64,000 bases of DNA. It comes from Parvularculaceae bacterium (lineage in GTDB: Bacteria > Pseudomonadota > Alphaproteobacteria > Caulobacterales > Parvularculaceae). Where the stretch lies: positions 310,001-374,000 of the forward strand of contig JANQSJ010000004.1 in the NCBI GenBank assembly GCA_028284065.1, in the 5' to 3' direction. The position numbers were made by a program, and so were the translations under genes. How positions within the stretch are numbered: position 1 is the stretch's first letter; every line of letters starts with the position of its first letter. The notes below the pieces were generated by a model that was not told where the DNA came from, searched no databases, and saw only the letters and a program-made list of their open reading frames with translations. Below, one piece after another: positions 45,327 to 56,002 of the stretch.

Positions 45327-48300
45327 ATGGGCAAACCTTCAAATTCGAAGTCTCTCGCCAGGATTTGGCGAACGGTCCGCATGTTGGCGCTGTGCTTGAG
45401 CGCGACAGGCGTCTCGACGGGACATGCGCAACTTTTGCCAGGCGACACGTTCCGCGGGCTCAGCGCCCGCTTTATAAGCGGCGGCGTTCCCGGGGGCAGA
45501 GCGACGTCCATCGCCGCGGACCAGAGCAACCCCGACGTGCTTTATGTAGGCGGGGCGACCAGCGGCGTCTGGAAAACCGAAAATGGCGGCATGACGTGGC
45601 GGCCGATGTTCGATGATCAGAGCACGTCGTCAATTGGAACAATTACGGTACACCAGAAGAATCCCAATATCGTCTGGGTGGGGACGGGTGAGGGGAAGCC
45701 CCGCTACGGCACAGGTGTCGGGACTGGTATATTCAAGAGCATTGATGGCGGAGAAACGTGGAAAAACATGGGGTTGGAGGAGAGCGAACGCATTCAGCGT
45801 ATTCGTTTGCATCCTGATAACCCTGATATCGTCTATGCGGCCGCGATTGGCCCTGCATATGCGGACGGCGAACAGCGTGGCGTGTTCAAGTCTACTGATG
45901 GCGGCCAGTCCTGGCGTCGCGTCTTATTCACAAATGCGGGGGCCGGGGCGGCCGATTTGGCGATGGACCCGGCGAATCCGAAACGCCTGTTGGCTGCAAT
46001 GTGGGAGTTTCGGCGCAAACCCTGGGACTTCAACTCCGGTGGGCCAGGCAGCGGTCTGTTCTTAAGTGAGGACGCAGGCGAAACCTGGAAACGGCTCACC
46101 GCAGCCGACGGTTTGCCAGCGGGCGACCTCGGCCGCATCGGCCTTGCTTTTGACCCGAGCGAACCGAGTCGCGTCTTCGCGTCGATTGAGGCAGAGAGAG
46201 GCGGCCTATACAGGTCCTCCAATGGCGGTCGCACATGGTCGTTGCACAATGACGACCCCCTCATTTTCGGTCACTACGCGAGGGCCTGGTATTGCCAGGA
46301 ACTGGCGATCGACCCCAATGACGGGCGGCGGCTCTATTACAGCGCCTATGTCTCCCTAAGCAGCGACGGCGGCGCGTCTTTCCGCAGCATTGTGCGCGAC
46401 GGCGACTTGCTCGGCGTCGCTGAAACGCATCAAGCGCTCTTCCTAGATAAGCGTCCCGGTCATTTCTATGTCGCGACCGATCAAGGACTGATCGAGACCC
46501 GGGACGACGGGAAAACCTGGCGGCGATTCCGCAACTTGCCTTTCGCGCAGTACTATCAGATCAGCGTCGACAACGAAACTCCGTACAATGTGTATGGAAA
46601 CCTACAGGACATGGCGGACTATAGAACGCCAAGCGAGACCTTTGCGGCAGGCGGACTTGGCGTCTTGCCGTCATACGATGTCTTCTTGCTGGCGGGCGGC
46701 GAGCAGGGACATGTATATCCGCACCCTGACGACAGCTCGATCGTCTATACATCCAGCCAGCAGGGATCGTTTAAGGTCCACGATCTGAAAAACCGGATTG
46801 TCTATCGTCGGCCGCCCATCGCCGCGGCAGATGGGCCGGCGTTGCGCTTTAACGTGCATACAGGGCAGGCGGTTGATCCATTCGACGGCGACACGGTATA
46901 TCTGGGCAGTCAGTTTCTGCATCGCAGCCAAGATCGGGGGAAAACTTGGGACATCATTAGTCCTGATCTCACGACAAACGACCCTTCGAAACAGATGTCC
47001 GAGCGGCAGGCCGTGGGCGGGCTGACCCAAGACAGCGGCGGTGGCGAGCGCCATACCGCGATCGTCTCCATCGCTCCGAGCCCCGCCCGGCGCGGGGTAA
47101 TCTGGACAGGATCAGATGATGGCAAAGTCCATGTGACGCGCAACGATGGACGCACGTGGACTGACGTTTCAGATGCGATCACCGGCGCGCCGAAAGGCTC
47201 GTGGATAAATCACATCGAACCGTCTCTCACCGATCCGGCCAAAGCCTATGTGGTGATTGACAACCATCGCCGCGGCGATCTGAAGCCCTATGCGTTTTAC
47301 ACTGAAGACTATGGAGATACATGGCGGAGCGTTGTCAGCGACAAGACGATCCGAGGCAATGCCTATGTCCTGGTCGCGGACGTCAGGGTCGATGATCTTC
47401 TGTTCCTGGGGACCGAGTTCGGCCTTTACGTAAGTCTTGACGGCGGGGCGAATTGGCATGAATGGCGCGCCGGATTGCCGACCGCGTCGGTGCGCGACCT
47501 CGTGGTGCATCCGCGCGAGGCGGACCTCGTCATCGGGACATTCGGGCGCGGTCTTTTCATCATTGACGATATTAATGCGCTGCGAACGGCGGCGAGCGAA
47601 GACGCATTCTTGGAGACGCCATCGTCAATCGCTCCTATCAAACCGGCCACGCAGCGCCATCGCGCCGTGCAGGGGCGCCTCAGCGCCTTTGACCGCGCCG
47701 CCGGCGCAAACAAACCGTTCGGCGCGACGATAACCTATGTCGGCGATGGTTCTGACGCGCCAGCAAACGTGGAGATTATACGAGACGACGAAGTTATCGC
47801 CCGACTTGATGGGACCAATCACAAGGGGCTCAATCGCGTCGTCTGGGACCTGCGCCATCCGACCGATCTGCAATCCTACTTCAACTGGGACAGCAAATGG
47901 TCCGACCTGTCAGGACCACTGGCGTTGCCGGGTACGTATGAAGCGCGGGTCGTCATCGGCGACGCAATCTCGCAATTGGAATTCGACGTTCGTCCCGATC
48001 CGGATGTACCTTATTCCAAGAAAGCGAGGGCGGCGAAGATCGGCGTCCAACTTGAAACCTTGGCGCGGCTGCAGCGGATCGATGAGTCGCGCGCACAGCT
48101 AGCGGAAATGATCGCGTCGCTGGAGGCGCTTGCGGATGAAAACCCAAGTCTCGCCGAGCGCGCCCGGAAGCTATCGGAGCGGCTGTCGATCGCAAGTTCG
48201 TGGCTTTTCCACGGCAAACCCGCGCAACGCGCGTTTGTTGCGCCTGAAGATGTCGATGGGATGGAAGGGTTACGCGCCTGGGGCGGCGGCTTGACCGCGA

Positions 48301-48518
48301 GAGACGCGTTGCAGGCGGCTTACAGTCTGCTAGCCTCTAGCCGAGATGCGCCCACTGAGTCTGAAGTAGGCTACCTTAACGATGCGGACCGGATCGCAAG
48401 AACAATCTTTGTGCGTATCAATGATCTTGTGACAAATGACTATGCGGCGTTGCGCCAGGAAGCGGCAAGTTCCGGCGACGTGTTGATCGCAGCGAATGCT
48501 CCAGCTTATGACTGGTAA
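45327..48518 (+). CDS. Large exported Asp-box (BNR)/sortilin-like beta-propeller protein
   Basis: The 1063-residue protein has a signal peptide (RTVRMLALCLSATGVSTGHAQ) and at least nine Asp-box turns of the S.DGG.TW kind (SIDGGETW, STDGGQSW, SEDAGETW, SSNGGRTW, TRDDGKTW, SQDRGKTW, TRNDGRTW, TEDYGDTW, SLDGGANW). This marks the VPS10/sortilin and xyloglucanase-like ten-bladed propellers. The C-terminal 200 residues form a beta segment and a helical, possibly coiled-coil part (LARLQRIDESRAQLAEMIASLEALADE). Such exported proteins of bacteria are annotated as glycosyl hydrolase-like, but no catalytic acid can be assigned here. The start has AGG close upstream. Confidence 0.85.
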   Translation: MGKPSNSKSLARIWRTVRMLALCLSATGVSTGHAQLLPGDTFRGLSARFISGGVPGGRATSIAADQSNPDVLYVGGATSGVWKTENGGMTWRPMFDDQSTSSIGTITVHQKNPNIVWVGTGEGKPRYGTGVGTGIFKSIDGGETWKNMGLEESERIQRIRLHPDNPDIVYAAAIGPAYADGEQRGVFKSTDGGQSWRRVLFTNAGAGAADLAMDPANPKRLLAAMWEFRRKPWDFNSGGPGSGLFLSEDAGETWKRLTAADGLPAGDLGRIGLAFDPSEPSRVFASIEAERGGLYRSSNGGRTWSLHNDDPLIFGHYARAWYCQELAIDPNDGRRLYYSAYVSLSSDGGASFRSIVRDGDLLGVAETHQALFLDKRPGHFYVATDQGLIETRDDGKTWRRFRNLPFAQYYQISVDNETPYNVYGNLQDMADYRTPSETFAAGGLGVLPSYDVFLLAGGEQGHVYPHPDDSSIVYTSSQQGSFKVHDLKNRIVYRRPPIAAADGPALRFNVHTGQAVDPFDGDTVYLGSQFLHRSQDRGKTWDIISPDLTTNDPSKQMSERQAVGGLTQDSGGGERHTAIVSIAPSPARRGVIWTGSDDGKVHVTRNDGRTWTDVSDAITGAPKGSWINHIEPSLTDPAKAYVVIDNHRRGDLKPYAFYTEDYGDTWRSVVSDKTIRGNAYVLVADVRVDDLLFLGTEFGLYVSLDGGANWHEWRAGLPTASVRDLVVHPREADLVIGTFGRGLFIIDDINALRTAASEDAFLETPSSIAPIKPATQRHRAVQGRLSAFDRAAGANKPFGATITYVGDGSDAPANVEIIRDDEVIARLDGTNHKGLNRVVWDLRHPTDLQSYFNWDSKWSDLSGPLALPGTYEARVVIGDAISQLEFDVRPDPDVPYSKKARAAKIGVQLETLARLQRIDESRAQLAEMIASLEALADENPSLAERARKLSERLSIASSWLFHGKPAQRAFVAPEDVDGMEGLRAWGGGLTARDALQAAYSLLASSRDAPTESEVGYLNDADRIARTIFVRINDLVTNDYAALRQEAASSGDVLIAANAPAYDW

Positions 48519-48592
48519 AGCATAAGGCCGAAAAATCGACATTCGCCTCTTCGCATCCTGCGAAATCGTTGAGGCGCGGGGAATGCGACCTT

Positions 48593-48637
48593 CCGCAGAA
48601 ATAGATCTGCGGTTTTTCTCCTTCGGAGAAAACCCTG
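48593..48637. terminator. Intrinsic terminator pair after sortilin-like gene
   Basis: CCGCAG and CTGCGG form a stem with an eight-base loop followed by TTTTTC. It overlaps a second hairpin (GGTTTTTCTCC with GGAGAAAACC). It lies 75 bases after the stop codon. Confidence 0.6.
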
Positions 48638-49128
48638 TCAGTTGATCTTGGCGCACCATGCATGACGGACACGGCGATCATGTACCTTTGAATCAGAGCG
48701 TCAATTGAATCGCGGGGAGCGGATTATCTCGCGGCGATGACGGCTTGTGGCGGCTAGGGGGAACTGGAAACAGGGCTCCATCGGCGCGTTAACGATTCTA
48801 TCGTTTTGGCGAAGACAGGAAGACGCCGCGGAATGCGACGCCATTGCGCGCACTTTTCAAAATTAAAGCGGTATACAAACCAAAGTCCGAGATTCGCATC
48901 TTTGCATTCGTCAACAGTGTCTTCGATGAGGTGACGCCGACTTTCGCTCTTGCCGGCGGCGGTCCGTTCTTCGCCGGGATCACGAAAGTCTTATGCGAGT
49001 GTGGCGTCGGAGATATCGAGAGGTTCTAGATAGGGGCAGCCGCGCTTCTTTCCGCCTCTCGGGCGAGCGCTCCGCGAGAGGCCTTCTTTTTTCTCGACAG
49101 AGAACTGGCGTCACGATATCGACGCCGG
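48638..49128. other. Intergenic region with no recognised feature
   Basis: Short frames occur on both strands, but none has a ribosome site and a recognisable product. An AT-rich stretch at 48855-48910 (with GGTATACAAACC) could contain the promoter of the following TetR gene. Confidence 0.4.
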
Positions 49129-49779
49129 ATGGCAGGGCGGTTAAGGCGGCGCCAGCTTTCAAGGGAGGCTGTTCTCAACGCGGCCTTGATCGTCGCGCGC
49201 CGCGACGGCATTGATTTCACGATGAGGGCTCTGGGCGAGGAATTAAACGCCTGGCAGAACGTCGCCTACGATCATTTTCCGAGCAAACGGGCTCTTCAGT
49301 ATGAGATACTGGATCAGATACTTGATGAAGCGCTAGATACGAAAACGCTCGCGCATGTGCAGGATCGATCCCGAGACTGGTCGATAAGACTGAGAACGTT
49401 CTGTCTCCATATGTTCGGGCATTTGGCGGCCTACAGGGGCGCGGGTCGTTTTGTGACGCATCATGGCGCCGCGGGGCCGCCGAATGTCGTCCGATTTGTC
49501 AGCGTGAGCATCGGCCTCTTCCAGGAGGGTGGGATGAGCCTCGATCGCGCCATCGAAGTGTTCCAGGCCGTTACTTTTTTTGTTGCCGAATCGGCCGACT
49601 TGGAAGCGGCCACTCGGCAGGGCCTGACCACAAATGACGTGCTGGCGCATTTGGATGAGCCGTTAGATCCATCGTTTCGCGAGATAATGTGCGGTCTGCT
49701 GAACAAAACGGCGAGGGACAGGGTGAAAGTGGGTCTAGACCTTTTCATTAGATCCATTGAAATGGAGCTGCGCCAATAA
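49129..49779 (+). CDS. TetR-family transcriptional regulator (paralogue of the one at 8.9 kb)
   Basis: The 216-residue protein starts with LSREAVLNAALIVARRDGIDF and the helix-turn-helix MRALGEELNAWQNVAYDHFPSKRAL at about 30-55. Its C-terminal domain shares W.IRLRTFCLH, AIEVFQAVTFFVAESADLE and RDRVKVGLDLFI with the regulator near the other end of the accessory region. The two are clearly of one subfamily. The target is not known; neither neighbour is close enough to be an obvious operon partner. Confidence 0.88.
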   Translation: MAGRLRRRQLSREAVLNAALIVARRDGIDFTMRALGEELNAWQNVAYDHFPSKRALQYEILDQILDEALDTKTLAHVQDRSRDWSIRLRTFCLHMFGHLAAYRGAGRFVTHHGAAGPPNVVRFVSVSIGLFQEGGMSLDRAIEVFQAVTFFVAESADLEAATRQGLTTNDVLAHLDEPLDPSFREIMCGLLNKTARDRVKVGLDLFIRSIEMELRQ

Positions 49780-50754
49780 TCGTTGCATTTGTGTCTGAGG
49801 CGCATTTCAACGTTGGCGACGATTTACCTAAGAAAGAAATACGCAGTCGCCTGTCGATCAGCTCAGGGATGGCGAAAATAGACCCCGCCGGAGATGTTAG
49901 AGGCGGGTACGGATAAGTTTGATCCAGCATGAGGCGCTTGCAATTACGTTGCTTCGTCCGTGGCCGGCTGAGCATTAGCGCGCCGCTCCGCATAGTTGTC
50001 GCGCCAGCCGCACCCGCGCGTTCGACTGGACCGGGGTCAACCACCTAGACCGTTAATGATCCCGACAACCGCTGGCATTTCCATTAGACCTTCAAAGAGG
50101 ATGCGCCGACTGTTGGATGATGTGAGGACACCGTTTGTCGCTTTGGCGGGACCTCCGCGTTAAAGCGCTCCGGGCGCAAGAAAAGTTGAGCCCCGAGCGG
50201 CTTGCGCCGTCATACCGGGTTCGACGGAAGAGTGTTCAGGATCAGCTGCGGCGATCGTGACTGGTGTCGGCGCGAGCCGTTCCTCCCTTAGTCAGCTATG
50301 AAGATAATATGGGTACGGTACATTATGCCGCGTCACGCGTAATCGAAACGGCTGGCGCTTTCGTTTGCTTGCAAATCTCTCGTTCTTCCGCATCTGGCTA
50401 GCTGCGATGCTTGCGCGGTCTGGGCGAAATTCGTCTTTAAAGTGTCCGCCAAGACAATTGGGCGCCTTCGACGCGCCAATAGCCGCACGTTAGGACTGGT
50501 TCACCGGGGCGCGCGAGACGCGTGGCCACGCTGGAAATGTAGTCTCTCAGGCATTCAGGCGCACCGATTTCGCGTCTAAGGAGAGAATTCGCCGCTTTTC
50601 CTTGAGGTCTTTGTCTTCCTCGTTAATAGTAAATCGTCGTGGGTCGGATGACCGTTATGGGGGGCGGACGCCGCTTAATACGCCGGCCTTTGTTCAGTAC
50701 AGCGCAGTTCAGTCGGGTGTAGGGCTGATTGCGCCAGTTTTGAGGGGAGAGCAT
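49780..50754. other. Long intergenic region at the right boundary of the accessory region
   Basis: No gene could be supported over nearly 1 kb. Several frames stay open for up to about 100 codons but lack ribosome sites and known motifs. No terminal inverted repeats, transposase fragment or tRNA-end copy were recognised. The region may be decayed sequence. GGGGAGAG just before 50755 is the ribosome site of the next gene. Confidence 0.4.
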
Positions 50755-51339
50755 ATGCTTTCGATTAACGAATGCGGCGTGCGCCGCATCCGTCAGTGGG
50801 TGGTCGGCGCTATCGGCGCGGCTGGTCTTTCGGTTGTAACCGCGGGGGCGGCGAGCGCCTCTATCGTTGAGGTGGAGCTCGACAGCGCGATCTCTGTACC
50901 GAGCGTAGGTTTGCCCGTCACGGTCACGTTCGACGAAGCCGTGGAGATGGCATTTGATCTTCTGGCGATCACGGACGGAAACTTCTCCACGGCAGGCGGA
51001 GGTTTCTACGCGGTCAGCGTCCTGTTCGAGGGCGGCGGTCAGGCGGTTGTTGTTGATGAAGCCTTTGTGAGCGGCGGCAGCACCGTCAACTTCGCCGACA
51101 TCATGGATTTTCCGAACTTTGTTGCGATGACGGTCGTAGGTTTGATCTTTGAGATTGACACCTCGCTGGAGCCCAACCCGATGGACGTCAGCCTGTTACT
51201 GCCGGCTGGTACGATTTTCCGGTTCGACGTTCCGGACCCGATGGTCCCGGTGGATCCTATCCCCCTTCCGGGTGCGTTGGTCTTTGGCCTGACGGGCCTC
51301 CTCGGACTAGGCGGAGCGAGGCGCATGGCGCGCCGCTAA
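50755..51339 (+). CDS. Secreted VPLPA-CTERM (PEP-CTERM-like) sorting protein
   Basis: The 194-residue product has a signal peptide (RIRQWVVGAIGAAGLSVVTAGAASA) and a C-terminal tripartite sorting signal: PIPLPGA, a hydrophobic stretch LVFGLTGLLGLGG, and a basic tail ARRMARR. This is the VPLPA-CTERM form of the exosortase recognition signal. The middle part is acidic and beta-rich without recognised motifs, as usual for these surface or matrix proteins. The ATG has GGGGAGAG upstream; an earlier frame start lacks it. No exosortase gene is in the window. Confidence 0.8.
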   Translation: MLSINECGVRRIRQWVVGAIGAAGLSVVTAGAASASIVEVELDSAISVPSVGLPVTVTFDEAVEMAFDLLAITDGNFSTAGGGFYAVSVLFEGGGQAVVVDEAFVSGGSTVNFADIMDFPNFVAMTVVGLIFEIDTSLEPNPMDVSLLLPAGTIFRFDVPDPMVPVDPIPLPGALVFGLTGLLGLGGARRMARR

Positions 51340-51361
51340 GGCGGCGAAGGTTTGCACATGG

Positions 51362-51391
51362 AACGCCCGGCCGATCCGGCCGGGCGTTTTT
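51362..51391 (+). terminator. Strong intrinsic terminator after VPLPA-CTERM gene
   Basis: A perfect 12-pair stem (AACGCCCGGCCG with its complement) closes a three-base loop and runs into TTTTT. It lies 22 bases after the stop codon. Confidence 0.92.
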
Positions 51392-51584
51392 GCGTCCGGC
51401 GGCGATATCCTGAATGACATGGCGCTTTGGCCTTACCGGTTTCAGCGGCGCGGTCGATCAGCAAATAGTAGAACCTCGGCTCCTTGCAGTAGGTTCAGAG
51501 GCCTCGTCCGAAGGGCGTTCTGTTTGCTAACGTCAGGGCATCGCCGGTCGTCAATTCAACGTGCCCGCAATCGAAGGGAAGTGG

Positions 51585-51956
51585 TCAGCCTTGTTTTTCA
51601 AGCCGGGCGACGCGCAGTTCGACTTTCTTCAGCTCTCTGAGGATGGTCAGCGTCGCCATGCGATCGAAAACCCACTGCTTGAGAGCGATCTGCGCGGTCC
51701 AGGACGCCCATCCGGCCGCCGCCCAAAGGATCAGGGCGCGGGTCGTCTCCGCCTCAAGCATCCGCCAGACCGAATAGAGGCCGAGGCCCGTCGCTGCGAA
51801 GATCACCACCCCGCCGACCATGGTCCAGAGCCGCATAGGCCCCTGGAACGTGGAACCGAGCTGGGCGAACAGGCCGCGCCCGTCCTCCAGATCGCGCAGG
51901 AACTCTTCGTCGTCCGCGGACAGGCCCCGGGCGAGCGCCTCTTCAAACTGTGCCAT
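51585..51956 (-). CDS. DUF6768-like membrane protein, probable partner of the sigma factor
   Basis: The protein of 123 residues starts MAQFEEALARGLSADDEEFLRDLEDGRGLF, has two hydrophobic segments (MVGGVVIFAATGLGLYSVW and ALILWAAAGWASW) and ends with a helix VELRVARLEKQG. This acidic N-terminus plus two membrane segments fits the DUF6768 proteins found beside ECF sigma factor genes. It may act as an anti-sigma or membrane sensor; that role is inferred. The ATG with GAGGAG seven bases upstream is preferred over a GTG six bases earlier. It overlaps the sigma factor gene by 14 bases. Confidence 0.75.
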   Translation of the reverse strand: MAQFEEALARGLSADDEEFLRDLEDGRGLFAQLGSTFQGPMRLWTMVGGVVIFAATGLGLYSVWRMLEAETTRALILWAAAGWASWTAQIALKQWVFDRMATLTILRELKKVELRVARLEKQG

Positions 51957-52488
51957 CGTCACTCTCCTCTAGCTGCGCCTTCAACTCGCGACGCGCCTGA
52001 AAAATTCTCGATTTCGCGGTCCCGACGGGAATGCCGAGCGCTACAGCGACTTCGGCTAGGGTGAGCCCTTCGCCGAAATAGAGCGCCGCGGCCGCGCGCC
52101 GCGACTGCGGCAGCGCGGCGAATGCGCGGCGCAGGGCGTGGCGTTGCGGCGCGTCGGGCGGCGTCGCGCTTGGACCGTCCGGCGGCGTCGCCTTCCGCGC
52201 GCGATCCCTGACCGTCCGACGCAGCGCGTCGGCGCACTTGCGGTGCAGGATCCCAAACGCCCAGGCTGGGAACATCGCCGGGTCAGAAAGTCGCGGCCAG
52301 CCACGGCAGACGCCCGCCCATGTCTCCTGCGCGGCCTCCTGAGCGAGGTCCTCATCGCCAAGGAGCCTCCGGGCAGTGCGCAAGAATCTCGGGTGCCAGC
52401 GCGCCGCCAGCCGTTCGCCTGCGCGCGCATCGCCTGATCTGACAAGCGTCACCAGAAGTTCGTCATAAACCCTGTCCGTTTCATTCAT
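51943..52488 (-). CDS. ECF-type RNA polymerase sigma factor
   Basis: The 181-residue sigma-70 family protein has region 2 (RFLRTARRLLGDEDLAQEAAQETWAGVCRGW, then FPAWAFGILHRKCADALRR) and region 4 (ALPQSRRAAAALYFGEGLTLAEVAVALGIPVGTAKSRIFQARRELK). It would direct polymerase to a small regulon on an extracytoplasmic signal. It overlaps its downstream partner. Its target promoters cannot be read from this window. Confidence 0.92.
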   Translation of the reverse strand: MNETDRVYDELLVTLVRSGDARAGERLAARWHPRFLRTARRLLGDEDLAQEAAQETWAGVCRGWPRLSDPAMFPAWAFGILHRKCADALRRTVRDRARKATPPDGPSATPPDAPQRHALRRAFAALPQSRRAAAALYFGEGLTLAEVAVALGIPVGTAKSRIFQARRELKAQLEESDDGTV

Positions 52489-52777
52489 CGACGTCGTCAG
52501 TTCTTTCCGGCGGGCCTGGCGTTGCGTCTCTCAAGACGGTCTTTTCGAGCTGCCGTCAGTGCTTTAGTCGCCGGACGGGCTGAGAAGGTTCGCCGCGCCA
52601 CAGCTTTTTCTCTGCAAGGGCGAATGTGCCTTGCGCAGCCGCCTGCGACGCGATATCGGCCTCGTTTTATGGACCTGAGGGCGCGTCCCACGGTTGGCGT
52701 GCGGCCGCCGGGTTCCTACGTCACAGGCGGTCGGAGCGTCGCGTCCAGGAAAGCGGCGCGTTTGGAGCGATCGAAGC

Positions 52778-53248
52778 ATGATAAACGTCATTTTGACGAT
52801 CCACGTTCTCATCGTCCTCGCGCTTATCGGCATTGTCCTGATTCAGCGGTCCGACGGCGGCGCGCTCGGGCTTGGCGGCGGCGGGGGCGGCGGCTTCATG
52901 ACGGGCGCGGGCGCGGCGAATGCGCTCACGCGGACGACGTCGCTCCTGGCGGCCGGCTTTTTCGCGACCTCCCTCGGCCTCGCCATCTTTGCTCAGCCGC
53001 CTGAGAGCCAGCAGGAACTCATCCGCGAGCTCACCGGCGATGACGTCGAGACGCCAGGCGCGCCGGCGACGACAGAGGATCTTCTGCGCACGCTCGGCGG
53101 TTCTTCAAACGAGGAAGCAGATGCGCCGGCCTCGGGCGAGCCGGAGGACGACGGGCTCTCCCTCGACGAGGCGGTGGAGCTTGCGCCGGCTGAGGCCGCG
53201 CCGGCGGAAGAAGAGGCGGCTTCTGATGACGATGAGACGCCGCTCTAG
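52778..53248 (+). CDS. secG: Preprotein translocase subunit SecG
   Basis: SecG is a small SecYEG subunit with two membrane helices. Visible are helix 1 (MINVILTIHVLIVLALIGIV), the QRSDGGALGLGGGGGGGF loop, and helix 2 (TTSLLAAGFFATSLGLAIF). The C-terminal tail of about 80 residues is Ala-, Glu- and Asp-rich, as is common in alphaproteobacteria. The ATG chosen begins the first helix; a longer frame upstream adds non-homologous sequence. It is followed by pyrG after 91 bases, the usual alphaproteobacterial order. Confidence 0.93.
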   Translation: MINVILTIHVLIVLALIGIVLIQRSDGGALGLGGGGGGGFMTGAGAANALTRTTSLLAAGFFATSLGLAIFAQPPESQQELIRELTGDDVETPGAPATTEDLLRTLGGSSNEEADAPASGEPEDDGLSLDEAVELAPAEAAPAEEEAASDDDETPL

Positions 53249-53288
53249 AATGCGGTTCTTCCGCGACTGCGCAGTTTCCGTCGGATAG

Positions 53289-54971
<1,683 letters not shown>

Positions 54972-55122
54972 CCGGCGCGCCGGGAACGCCATCCTCGCCG
55001 ATGACGGCATGGCGATCTCGGTCGGGCGTGACGGCGCGCAAGTTGAGCGGCGATGAACCTTGGCGTCACTGCGCTGTTCACGGCGCGCCGGCGCAGGAGC
55101 CCTGACCACAGGAGAAAAGGCG

Positions 55123-55983
55123 ATGTACAAACCCGTTCTCGTCACCGGCGCGTCGAGCGGTATTGGCGAAGCTGCGGCGGTCGCACTGGCGCGCAAGGGA
55201 TACCGGATCTTCGCCGGGGCGCGCCGGCTTGAAAAACTCAAGTCGCTCGAGGGCCTAGGCCAGGGCGGGATAACCGCCGTCGAACTCGACGTGACCGACG
55301 AAGGGTCGATTGACGCCGCGTTCTCTGCGATCGAAGCGGAAGCCGGTCCTGTCTACGGCGTCGTCAACAATGCCGGCGTGTCTGTAATGGGGCCTCTGGA
55401 GGAAGTGCCGACAAATGAATGGCGTCGGCAGTTTGAAACCAATGTTTTCGGCGTCGTCGCCGTCTGCCAGCGCGCCCTGCCGGGCATGCGCGCCGCCGGC
55501 GCCGGGCGAATCGTCAATGTCGGCTCGCTCGCAGGGCGCATCGCCGCGCCGTTTCAGGGCGCCTATGCGGCGTCGAAGCACGCGCTTGAAGGCCTGAACG
55601 ACTCTCTCCGTCGCGAAGTCGAGCCCTTCGGCGTAAAGGTGAGCCTCGTTCGACCGGGCTTCATCAACACGCCCTTCGGAAACCAGGAGCAGGAAGGGCT
55701 TGAGCGCTATGCGGGCAAAGGCCATCCGTATGCGGCGTGGCTGGGCAAGATGAAGGCCTGGCACGCCAAAGGCCACCCCAGCGGCGCATCGCCCATGGAT
55801 GTCGCGGAAAAGATCGTTCACGCGATGGCCGCCGAGCGCCCGAACTCGCGCTACACCGTCCCGGAACGCTATATCCCCAGCCTCATCCTGCGGAACACAA
55901 TGCCATCGGCTTTGACGGATCGGGCGTTCGCCCGCGTCATTGGCGTCGCCGGCGTCAAGCCGCCGGCTGCGAAGGCGCAGTAA
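55123..55983 (+). CDS. Short-chain dehydrogenase/reductase
   Basis: The 286-residue SDR has the cofactor motif TGASSGIG (8-15), NNAG (82-85), and the catalytic S135, Y148 and K152 (YAASK). ARR after the second strand suggests NADP preference. The long C-terminal part (RYTVPERYIPSLILR) is typical of the classical extended-tail SDRs that act on lipids or ketones. The ATG with AGGAGA upstream is preferred. The DUF1330 gene follows after 19 bases. Confidence 0.92.
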   Translation: MYKPVLVTGASSGIGEAAAVALARKGYRIFAGARRLEKLKSLEGLGQGGITAVELDVTDEGSIDAAFSAIEAEAGPVYGVVNNAGVSVMGPLEEVPTNEWRRQFETNVFGVVAVCQRALPGMRAAGAGRIVNVGSLAGRIAAPFQGAYAASKHALEGLNDSLRREVEPFGVKVSLVRPGFINTPFGNQEQEGLERYAGKGHPYAAWLGKMKAWHAKGHPSGASPMDVAEKIVHAMAAERPNSRYTVPERYIPSLILRNTMPSALTDRAFARVIGVAGVKPPAAKAQ

Positions 55984-56002
55984 CAGACGAGGAGGCGCTG
56001 CG

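Noticed and set aside
49748-50044. Leftward frame of 98 codons considered as a transposase or resolvase remnant
   Set aside because: No catalytic motif or terminal repeat could be recognised, and it overlaps the end of the TetR gene.
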